From assembly GCA_020284085.1 (NCBI GenBank), contig JACEVL010000083.1, positions 537,501 through 601,500 on the forward strand: DNA of 64,000 nucleotides, given 5' to 3'. Positions 30,969 through 41,206 of this stretch are shown piece by piece (position 1 is the first letter of the stretch; each line of letters starts with the position of its first letter). The DNA comes from Aporrectodea caliginosa (lineage: Eukaryota; Annelida; Clitellata; Crassiclitellata; Lumbricidae). The notes beneath the pieces were generated by a model. That model did no database searches, had not been told where the DNA came from, and was given only the letters and a program-made list of their open reading frames with translations. The position numbers and the translations under genes are program-made.

Positions 30969-33053
30969 GTGAGTAGGCCTGGCTACTACTGGCCTATCGC
31001 GAGCCGAGGTAGGCCCTAATCTCCGGATTCATTCAGTGCGAAGAAGTTATAAGTCGTTGGAGGAAGCTATTCACCGGCGCTTAGTCGAAGACAAAATCGA
31101 TGAGGCAGCTGTGGTCATGATATAGGTTTTAGGTCCAAATGCAAGACAGACAGACAGACAGACAGACACACACACACAAACACACACACACACACACAGA
31201 AAGACAGGCAGGCAGGCAGGCAGGCAGGAAGGCAGGCAGACAGCTATGGTGGATGGTGCTTGGAATTGAATCCAACGGCAAGACAGAATAGAATAATAAA
31301 GATAGGATTTTTCAATGGTATAGGGCTATAGGCCTACGTGTTCTACTTCCAGTGAATGGATGCAAAATTATAAATTATGTAATATAGCTAGGATCAATTA
31401 AGATAGGATCTTTCAATGGTACGGCGTTCAGTCTCAATTGAAAAGTTTGCGCAGAAATTGCAAGAGGATACGTGGGACACGGTACGGTAGCCGATTGGTT
31501 GGAGAGCTCGCATTCTAATGCGGAGAGTACGGGTTCGAACCTCCTCTGAGACGGTTACTGTGTAGAGACCTTGAGCAAGTCTTTCACTCACTATTGCTCA
31601 GCGCCATCGATTGATGCCTGGCCATTAGATTGTAGCGCTTAATAGATCAAACATAATAAATGTTTGATCATAAAATGCGTAACAATATATAAAAGGGGAT
31701 AGCTATTTTCCTTACTTGGTAGAATTATTTGACCGTATAGGCTATTATAGCCTAGGGCCCAATTTAGCCTACGAATTGACATCACTGGGCGTGTGTTGTC
31801 TGTTGTCTTCAGCCATTTCTCTGCTCTTCAATCTGTCAACCCGCCTTCTTTCGTCCGCCAGAGGTCACTGCGAGTGTGCCACGTGTGGGGCCTCTCTGTG
31901 CAAAGGAGCGTGTGATTACGACTGCTCCCAATGCTGCCGATGCTGTATCTACTTCGAGGTAGACGCCTTTGATTACGGTGCACTGTAAAAGGGAGGAGGC
32001 TCTTAACTGTCTTTCGTCTGCTTGCAGCTAAGCCTAAGTGCATTGCGACTCGTCGAGAGTAGTCAAAGACATTAAGAACCCTTCAGTCCCTAACCCTTTA
32101 ACGACCAATGGTATACGTAGTGCTTTTACATTTCTTTTACTACCATATGGTCATTAAAGGGTTAACAGGCGATAGTCTATAGCATAGTCTAAAACCATAC
32201 GTGCTTCCTTGTCTACATAGACTACCTAACTACATACCTAACTATAAAATATGTAGACTATACGTTTTATATAGCGACTGTATGGCCTCGACCCTGCTCA
32301 TTTTTAATTAAATTGATCGGGTAAGTAGGTCTACCCATAGGCCTATACGCGTAGGCCTATATAGCTACAGAGTCTTACCTACCTACCTATCTACCTACCT
32401 ATCTTCTGTCTGTCTGTCCAACTGTCTGTCTGTCCATCCATCCATCCATCCATCCATCCATCCATCCATCCATCCATCCATCCATCCATCCATCCATCCA
32501 TCCATCCATCCATCCATCCATCCATCCATCCATCCATCCATCCATCCATCCATCCATCCATCCATCCATCCATCCATCCATCCATCCATCCATCCATCCA
32601 TCCATCCATCCATCCATCCATCCATCCATCCATCCATCCATCCATCCATCCATCCATCCATCTATCTATCTATCTACATACAAACATACATTAAACAATT
32701 AATTAGTTATCTACATGCAAACCTACCTACATACCTAGGTCCGCGTTGGCCGGGCAGCCTTCCCGTCCTCGGCCGTTCTGGGACCAGCAGTCGGCGCTGG
32801 AGCCTCGCACCCTGCGATCGGCACAGCCTCCGACGAGCAGCAGAATATGTACCTGCCCGAGATGCAGACGAACGTCGCCGGTTCGAAACCTGGTAGAGAC
32901 AAGATGGCGGCTGTGGCCGTGGTCGGAGGAGGTTCTTCCGGTGACCCACCGCAGCAGGTCCAGCCGACGGGAGAGGACTGGCCGTCAACGAAGGCCCTTC
33001 TTCTGCATCGATTTCTTCAGTATCTTTACGAACCGAATCAGGAACAGCATTAA
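30926..33053 (+). CDS. Small secreted cysteine-rich protein, unknown family
   Basis: Join: 30926-30968, 31813-31958, 32739-33053; 504 bases, 167 residues. All borders are GT/AG and both joins keep frame. An in-frame TGA lies 18 bases before the ATG. Residues 1-32 look like a signal peptide: a lysine-containing start, a Leu/Phe/Ala/Ile core, Ser-Ala-Arg near the end. Ten cysteines crowd into about 24 residues (Cys-Glu-Cys-Ala-Thr-Cys to Cys-Cys-Arg-Cys-Cys), then Ile-Tyr-Phe-Glu. The C-terminal hundred residues are Gly/Ala/Pro/Gln-rich and end in an amphipathic [11 protein letters not shown] stretch. AATAAA at 33,082 fits a 3' end. If intron 2 is kept, the protein ends at 31,986. I recognise no family; function is unknown. 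Confidence 0.6.
31147..31243. repeat. (ACAG)/(AC)/(AGGC) compound microsatellite
   Basis: Three adjoining simple arrays in intron 1 of the cysteine-rich gene. Confidence 0.95.
31485..31660 (+). mobile_element. tRNA-headed SINE (family B)
   Basis: Head TAGCCGATTGGTTGGAGAGC, B box GGTTCGAACC, body ending GCCATCGATTGATGCCTGG and TAGCGCTTAATAG. Confidence 0.82.
31813..31958 (+). CDS. Cysteine-rich gene exon 2
   Basis: Follows TTGTCTTCAG. Carries the end of the signal peptide and all ten clustered cysteines, and ends Ile-Tyr-Phe-Glu in phase 0 before GTAGAC. This donor is weaker than the first. Confidence 0.62.
32376..32677. repeat. (TCCA)n array with TACC/TCTG/TCTA edges
   Basis: About 57 TCCA units (32,434-32,661) flanked by related tetranucleotides, ending about 60 bases before exon 3. 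Frames reading Met-Asp-Gly-Trp repeats on the minus strand are artefacts. Confidence 0.98.
32739..33053 (+). CDS. Cysteine-rich gene exon 3
   Basis: Follows ATACCTAG in phase 0. GC-rich; codes the Gly/Ala/Pro-rich tail and ends Glu-Pro-Asn-Gln-Glu-Gln-His before TAA. The acceptor has no long pyrimidine run, a weak point of the model. Confidence 0.55.
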   Translation, partial: VRVGRAAFPSSAVLGPAVGAGASHPAIGTASDEQQNMYLPEMQTNVAGSKPGRDKMAAVAVVGGGSSGDPPQQVQPTGEDWPSTKALLLHRFLQYLYEPNQEQH

Positions 33054-33081
33054 CTTATGATATCTTAATTCTTCTTGGAGG

Positions 33082-33087
33082 AATAAA
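33082..33087 (+). terminator. Poly(A) signal AATAAA
   Basis: Perfect hexamer 29 bases after the stop codon. Confidence 0.5.
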
Positions 33088-33531
33088 ACTGACTGCTTAT
33101 CTTGCTAATATATGACCTACAAGTTACAACTATGTTTATCTTTTCGATTGACTATTCAGTTGCTAGCATTTGTAGTACTTAAGGCTTACGTTCAGTCCAA
33201 TATTCATTCATTACGGATTTATATAGCACCTCAACAACTTCGCGGACCTAGGTAATCGTAATCTCGATATTTCTAGAGCGCCCACAAAAGCGAAGTCGCG
33301 GGAACCAGCTTATTCACAGGCGCTTAATCAAAACAGTATCGATAGGCAGAGGGTCAAAATCTAGAGAGTCAGGCAGGCAGACAGTCAGATGGCTAAAGTG
33401 GATGATGTTGAAATGGCGAGGGAGGTGAGGGGCGGAGAAGGAATCGGGATAGGATTTGTGAAAAAGCAGTGTTTTCAGTTTTGAGTGGAAGGTTAAGTAG
33501 GCAGGTTTGCATGTTGATAATTGATGTATGT

Positions 33532-33872
33532 CAGTGCTGTCCAACCTTTTTGACACCGCGGGCCACCGAAGAAGTAATTTTTGAAGCCGAGGGCCGCACC
33601 AGGCAACTCAAAAGCAGCGACTAAAATTTATTGAAAATTATTAACTGTATTATAATTAATTATGGAGTTCTCATAATGAATGCGTCTTGGGAACTGAATT
33701 TTGTGTACACATTGTCAAATGGTAAGCCAAGTTACGAACGAATAGCTATATGCAAGTAGGCCAGTGACTGTCTTTTACTTAATTTTAACAGAAATTGCAA
33801 ATATTTAGCGAGCTGCGGCGGGCCACTTAGAATGCCGGCGGGCCGCATGCGGTTTGCGGGTTGATAGCACTG
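33532..33872. mobile_element. hAT-like MITE, 341 bp
   Basis: Termini CAGTGCTGTCCAACC and GGTTGATAGCACTG, inner GGGCC-rich ends, exact target duplication ATGTATGT (33,524-33,531, 33,873-33,880). Confidence 0.93.
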
Positions 33873-33880
33873 ATGTATGT

Positions 33881-36800
33881 ATGAGTAGAATAGGTAGGTT
33901 ATAGACAGGTAGGTAGTATGCCAATAGGCATACTTTGCAGATCAAATCCACCCGCTATTTGTCTTCTTCTTTCTCAACCATTTTAATTTTTGTCAATCTG
34001 TTAAGAGCTTTCTGATTAACCACAAGATTGCTTGATGCTTGAAACATATCGTCCTTAACAAACGGACTAAAATCGTGAGCCTACGTAGGGAAGTGATGAG
34101 CCCCAGCAAGTGGAAAGCTAGGCAGACAAGTCTCTACGATGATGCTTCAATACCCGATCTCAGCACGTGATTAAGTACGAAGGGTGATCACCGCCAGGGA
34201 GCAGTTTCGTTAGGGACGTCAGTTGCAGAACAATCCCACTTCTAACTTGATCACGCAAGCGTTACAAACGCTTGCCCTAAGTCTCACCTGACTGCACACC
34301 TGTCTGTGTGTTTTTTTTTTTTTTTTGATTTCATTTATTTAACACATTTCTATTGTAACTGGTTGCGGTCTGTCAACCTGTCAGAAAATAAAACGAATAT
34401 CTATTACGCAATTTCCCATAGCAAGTACATTTTCCCATTATTACACTTCACGCCAGAACATACGTGTAACCTTTACCTGACCTTAAAAGAATTCGTCTAG
34501 GCTTGTGATTCGTGACGATAGTATCTCATTTACAAGGACACATCTCAGCAGGAAAGTACCCTACCTCGTAGTACTAACTGTGCTATGGGGTAGGGTAGTT
34601 ACATAGTGTTCAGTCGGAGAAGAGATTAATTACCGGTAGATCCAACACAGTAAAAGCGTGGAATCTAGACTTGACGTTGTCTAGTCTTATCATTCCATAA
34701 GACTAGAGTTGATGTTAAGGAACAAGCTGTTACGAAATAGTTGCATGTACCAAAATTAGATGCGTACGTCCTCATTGGGCAATGGGCATAGCCCGTCTAG
34801 TCCTGTTGGTGGAAGCCAGAGTGTCAAATGTTCCATCTTGCAAGTTCAACAAGGTAGCCTAATCTAGGATTTAGAACTCTACTGGGGAGGAAATCTGCAA
34901 CGGGAATGAGAAGGGTAATGCCAAATATTCAGACAAGGGAGGGATCGACCCAAGTAGGTCATGTTATGGACGTCCTTTAACTATCTTTCCAACAGCCAAG
35001 ACAACCAAACCGAAATCTTATTTCAGCTTCATTTCAGTTTCCACACAGGGACATTTTGAGATTGTTTTTAACACAAGTATAAGATACACAAAACAGACAA
35101 GATGAGTACAACACAATAAAACCTACCACCGATATACGTAAAAACGCTTGACGACCAAAACTGCCTTTACCACAGACACGGTGCAGACAGACAGACAATT
35201 CAACATCCAAAACACAAGCACAACCCAAAGCAAAATACAAAGTAAGTCTAATATGTAATTTACAAACATTCTGAACCAAATAAAATCACTTCAAACAGCA
35301 GTTCCGCATTTCCCTTTACTCCTTCACTTACTATTGTCAGCTGGTAAAACTTAAATGAAATTTTAATAACGAAAGCAGTGAAGTTGTACGCCTTTAGCAT
35401 GAAGCAAATTGTTTAGAAAGTTACAAACAAGTTTTGGGAATATTGTTCATAAATTATTATAAGAGGAAAATATTTCATTTATGGGAAATTTCGGAATAAA
35501 GCATGTAGTATATACATTTAGAAGAAAATAAGATGTTACAGAAGTAGTAAAGATTTGGTAAAAAGCAAAAAGTTAAATTAGATGAAAAAACTGTTAAATG
35601 TTTAACAGAAGGAAAAAAGGATTTTTCACACAGCAAATAAAAGCTTCGTAAATGGCACATTTCAAAAGCGGATATGCATCAGATACAAATGCAGAAATGT
35701 TTGGCTATGTAAGAGCTGAATAAGTCAGTGACTTTACAAAGCAGACAAATGCAGAATACACAATGATTATTAGTCAGATTAGTAGTAGGTATCCAAAAAA
35801 AGTTTTAATAAGTATATACAAGAAAAACACTAAATCCTCACTATAGTATGCACCTGTTTTTAACAGTCCCTCATGCTAACTCAACAGGCTGCCACGAATA
35901 TGACGTGTTAACATTTCATTAAAGCCTGTTCTGCTATTAACAGTATACAGTCAGTGTAGTCATCTTATATCCAAGTTCACCAAAAACATCAAGTGGATGA
36001 GAACTTTCAAACATCTTTCAGCCATGGCAGGGAGTTTAACTCCTGACCCCTTGGTTTTCATTAGTCAGATTAGTAGTAGGTATCCAAACTAACCAGAAGA
36101 CTGTAATAGCTTGCATCATAATTACACAAATTCAGACATAATTTCAAGAGACCATATCAGAAATGTAATTCAGTTTTAGAACATAATTCAATTACAAAAC
36201 AAACTTTGTATGCATGATATGTGATATGGCTCTCCTATGGAAATACTACAATGAGGGTTCAGCATACCATTTTAAATCATGAAAACTTACAACTGTCAAA
36301 GTAAACAGCTCAAGTTGTCTATAAACCAAATACAGAAACTTTTACGTCAGCATCAATCCAGTGTCTGAATTATTACAAACCTATATGGTGGTACCAGGTT
36401 TCCGGTAATTCTAACACATTTTAAATATTTTGTTGCAAGGGCTATACAGAAGAAAAAATTGAGACAAATTGTCTCATGGGAGACAATTTCATGATTTAGT
36501 TAACCAAACACAAGTCAGCAAATTCAAACAATGGCATCTCATGATCTGCAATACACTTATCACCGCAAAGCAGAAGAAGCCCTATTATTCTATTTCTTGC
36601 TCTCCCATTGAGCAACATACGTGCCACACACAGCAGCCTTCTGAATGATTTTGCAAATTCAACTTATATACTTAAATGTAACGTTTATAAATTTAAACCT
36701 ATAACATCAAATTACTACCAAAGGGTATTCAAAATCAACCAAAAATTGTAATGGCATGGGCAACTGCAGTAACCTTGGTCACGATCTTCAACACACTCAC

Positions 36801-38267
36801 AGCATGACAATGAAAGAAGGGAAACATTAGTACACCTGAGAGAAGACCCAAAAATTAATTTACTATACTATTACTGATAATTTTACCTGCGATAATAAGG
36901 TTATTACCAGGTTATCTTTGAGGCTAATTTAAAACAAGCTGTGCAGCCTCGCCCTTCAGGGCCGCTCTAAGAACGTCAAAGCCACCACAATGACAAACAC
37001 AGAAGATCAAACAGTAGCAGCAACAATAAAACCGTTTCCTCGCAGATGACTATGAAACAAGCATCATATCAACACAGACTAGAACCCATGATAAACCGCA
37101 TGCAGCCCTTGCATTGCACTTATCATTGTCAGTTAAAACATACCGTAAAATAAATTAAAAGCTGTTTATACACACATTCATTTCAACAACTAATTCAAGA
37201 CTGAGCAATATTTTGTAATATTGTAAAGCCTATTTCAACCCACAAAAATGTCAACACATCAATTTTTTCATAAAAGTTATAATTTATTGAAGGAAATACA
37301 GAGCATGACCAGATCACAAAATATCTTTACCTACAAATATTTTTTGTAATTTTGTAAACATAAATACAAGTTAAGAGTGATTTGGTAAACAAAAGTATCC
37401 AAATCAATAGTAGTAATTAAATCAGCCATTTTGAAGAAATCTGATGTCGAAGATGGGACTTTCACTTTACTGATACAACAAATGACTAAAGTAGCAGTTA
37501 CAGTAATGTTAAGCAGTCATTTCTTCGCTCTGCTTCAGAACACCTAAGCAAAACTTTAACGACCTGAAAAACCATCATCATCAACATGTTATGCAAAGTA
37601 ACAGAGCACAGCCCATGTAACAGTAAAGTCATTTCAGTCATAAACAGCAGCCTATAAAGGTACAAGAACTGAAATCTGCTGTGACCAGTAATGAGACATT
37701 TTTGTGACTACCATAGAAAGCCATATTGAGTGTCCAGGTTCAATCAGCACACCTCAGTGCAAAATCAAATAAGAATATCTTATTCTTGCTACAATCAGTA
37801 TCTGCAGTTCTAAGATATAATTTTTACACACTAGCAATACTATAATTGTAGATACCCTAAACATAATTATAAACAACATTCATATTTATCTTTTTCTGGG
37901 TAATACTTTGTAATCGATCTCCTGGATAATTATGTATTAGTACCAATACTGGAATGCCAGACAAGATAATGAAGCAATTCAATTTTTTACGCAGCATAAA
38001 ATTAAATGTTCAGTAAAAATGTTTCTGCCAATTAAATTCTTTTACACAAACCACAAATGCAATGTCCTTGAAGGAAGCTCTCACTGCAAGACTCTTCAGC
38101 ACAGACATTAAAGGAATTCAACACTAACTTGTGCAAATAATTTTGTTAAACTTATTGATCGAAAATCCAAACACTACTGGTAAATGACGGAAACACCTCT
38201 GAATTTATGTAAATTCATTACCAAAGTCTTTGCAACGAAAACAGACTCACTCCCAACAACTATTCTA
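33881..38267. other. AT-rich non-coding stretch
   Basis: No gene recognised. A 29-base exact direct repeat is at 35,769-35,797 and 36,060-36,088. Unlike the rest of the window it is poor in TAGGCCTA words and simple repeats. TTTATT at about 37,277 is AATAAA on the minus strand, so part could be 3' UTR of the tetraspanin gene; this is inference. Confidence 0.45.
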
Positions 38268-38820
38268 CTGTAATTGCATTGTATTGTAATTTGTGACTTG
38301 TATAGCACCGCTCACAGATATGGCCATTCAGTGGCGCTCCCAGTGCCAGGCCCCCGTGAGAAGAAAACAGTTTCTAGGAGGGAGAAAGATGTAGAGATCC
38401 AGAAAGAATGATAAAATGTAGAGAGGATGGTAGGAAATTCTACAGGAAGGACCAAATGGTGGCGAATGACCTAGTTTGGGCCATGGTGGTCCTAACTTGT
38501 GGAACAATGAGAACATGCCGGTCCAAGGAGCGGATAGGATGATGAGAGGCTGCAGAAAAAGGGAAGCGAATGTGATCCCTGAGATATTTCGGAACAATAT
38601 CCAGTTTGGACTTAAGGACCAAGACATGAACTTTAAACTGAATGCCAGCTGGGAGCGGAAGCCAGTGCACTTGGTTGACCATATATACGAGGAGATGTGG
38701 GAGTATTTAGGAAGGTGAGCAATCAGTCTAACAGCAGCGTCGAGAGCCGATTGGATAGGGGACAGGCAGACTTGGGGAGGCATATCAGAAGAGAATTGCA
38801 ATAGTCAATTCTAGAACAGA
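38268..38820 (-). mobile_element. 5'-truncated LINE fragment (minus)
   Basis: Minus-strand frames code Ala-Val-Arg-Leu-Ile-Ala-His-Leu-Pro-Lys-Tyr-Ser-His-Ile-Ser and, after a frameshift, Val-His-Trp-Leu-Pro-Leu-Pro-Ala-Gly-Ile-Gln-Phe-Lys, the same family as 6,878-7,371. The 3' end has GCGGTGCTATACAAGTCAC and an AATAC-type tail. Confidence 0.85.
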
Positions 38821-41131
38821 CAACTACTACAACCAATAAGCTTATCACAAACATATTCAAACGCAATTCGAAAACTTAAGGTTTTTCAGATAAAAAGATG
38901 AACCTTGAGTAAAACTATATCACTGGGACTTGTGATAATGGTTGGTGATCAAAAGATGTTACACACAACTTCAGAATTAACCAGAAGTCAAGACTTCCTG
39001 CCTGCAGACATAAAAGAAAAACTCAATACTGCTTTACCTCTAATTCACTGCAACGACAACCTACATTCAGTAATATTATAATTTTTAAATGGTATATAGT
39101 ACTTAGAGAACTGACAACAGAGTCATGCACTGCCACCTAATAACAACACATAAAATAATATACACATTGTTACTCATGTCAAAGTAATATTAACACAGAA
39201 CATAACCTTTAAGCATAATGATAAACAACCATTCTTAGAAAATTGTTTATAGTTGTAAGTACAGACAGTTATGTACTGATGATGCGAATGGTCACAGAAA
39301 TGTTGCAAATGACCTGCTTTTTGAAACTTCAGAAAATTTCCAATGATAAATGACATTGCAGCTTTATTTAGAAGTGTAACAGTATGACCTGTAGCAGGAT
39401 GCAAAACATCTCACTGACAACACCTTTGAAATGTCATACAATACTTGGAGCTTTGACTTCGAGTTTTACACCAACTATACACCACTGCTATGAGAATATG
39501 CAAATTGTTACATTGGTCTGCAAATGATAACACAGCACCAGTGACAAAGTTAAATATAATAACTGTCACTGAAAGGAAACGAAATGCAATTTTTCTATGT
39601 ACCAGATGATAAAATAAAATTGAGAAAATAAAAAAGCAACATTTACCAATGCAGCTTTAAGAAAAACAGTTTTCTAAGCACATTTAATAAACTGATATAT
39701 AAACACAAACTGTGCCGAGCTTTCATTTTACGCAAGTCTTTCCCTCACACAACACACGAATCCACTACTACACTATGTTATTGTCTTGTTTTGTGATTAC
39801 AACAATTTAAAATTGACTGATAGAATTACTAGATTCTCCTCTTTACTACAAAATAATATGCATGACCGTGTTTCACAAAAATGAACATAATCCTGGGTAC
39901 ATAAATCTGTAGCGTATGTAAGGTATTGGTAATGTCAAGTATTCAACACAATACAGTGACTGGAAAGAACAAATACTTAAGTGGTAACAATGCCTATGTA
40001 CTAATTTCCTGACAATACATGTCAGTCAGTGTGGCCCACATTCAGCAAAGTGGCCTTTTGTAGTTAGCTGACAAAACTATCAGCCACAATGCTCTGTTAC
40101 AGGTCAATTTATGCATACAAATGTCTTGGTCACACTAATTAAAGCGAAAATAAACCCTGCAGATCAGACTTCATCCCAAGACATACCAGAAACTCAAACG
40201 TAGAAAGCACAACAGAACTCTCTAACATCCTCCACAACAAAAAAGAAAATTTGAAATAATAATAATAAATATCCTCATGGCCAGTTCAGTTTCTAGAATT
40301 AACACAACAAACACATTCAGTAAGAAGAATCAATACTTAAAAGTTCGTACTTCTAGTGAAATATGCCGACTACAAAACGGTCAAGAGCCTTTCAAGACAG
40401 ACCTTAGATTAGATGAGTCATATTGCACTTGAGTTAGACTGAAGTAATGACAAACAAAATGACTTGAATTGTTACTTGGTTTGCAATACACACATTTCTA
40501 GCCAAGTGACTGATAATCAACCTGACTGGACTCAATGAAATTTATGACAGGTAATTAAAAGACAAGCTTCAGGTAGCAACATATTATGCAAAGACCTTAC
40601 AAACTGTACAAAGAACTTGTGAAACTAATATAAACCACAGAAGAGACCCGAGGATTCAGATTTAGACATCATGTTCTTCATCTGCAAAAGATGGGGCACA
40701 TAACTGGGGTTGGTGGTGGCCATGTAAGGCATCTGATATGAATACAATATTGAATTTACCGGAAGATAGACTGATATTGGAGAATCTTGCTTTAATCATT
40801 TAACGACGAGAATGCATTGAAAGCTACTGGGAAACAATACAGCTCGTCGTTAAAGTGATACGCATAACGAAAAGACATTTAATTGGGCCATTTCACAAAA
40901 ACTGCAGAATAGAATCAGATGCATGGGGGGGGAGGGGTATCAGCAACAGAAGGAGACAGACAACGATCCACAATGGTTGGTCAGTTGGACAGTTGTCTGT
41001 CTACCAGCGTCAGGAACAGGCAAACAGAGAAGCAGACTTTAAAACAGACTCCACAAAAGAGTTGTGAATTGAAATAGATGTGTCTAACAATCCAACTCCC
41101 GAAAGTTCAATTCTTCTCAGTCCGACCGTGA
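38821..41131. other. AT-rich stretch after the distal tetraspanin exon
   Basis: No coding segment seen. Lies directly after the stop of the distal last exon, so at least its upper part should be 3' UTR on the minus strand. A minus-strand AATAAA is at about 39,362. Confidence 0.45.
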
Positions 41132-41206
41132 TTATAGAAAAGCGCTTGGATTCGCCCGTGGATCCTTCTGATTTCGATATCTGAATGCCAACCATACACC
41201 AACAAT
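41132..41206 (-). CDS. TSPAN13: Tetraspanin last exon, distal copy (5b)
   Basis: After TTTTGTTGCAG it codes [16 protein letters not shown] and the usual Ser-Ala-Phe-Leu end. Closest to vertebrate TSPAN13/31, so likely the ancestral version. Confidence 0.93.
   Translation of the reverse strand: MVGVWLAFRYRNQKDPRANPSAFL

Noticed and set aside
32391..32661. Met-Asp-Gly-Trp repeat proteins on the minus strand
   Set aside because: All three frames come from the TCCA array, which is open in every minus frame.
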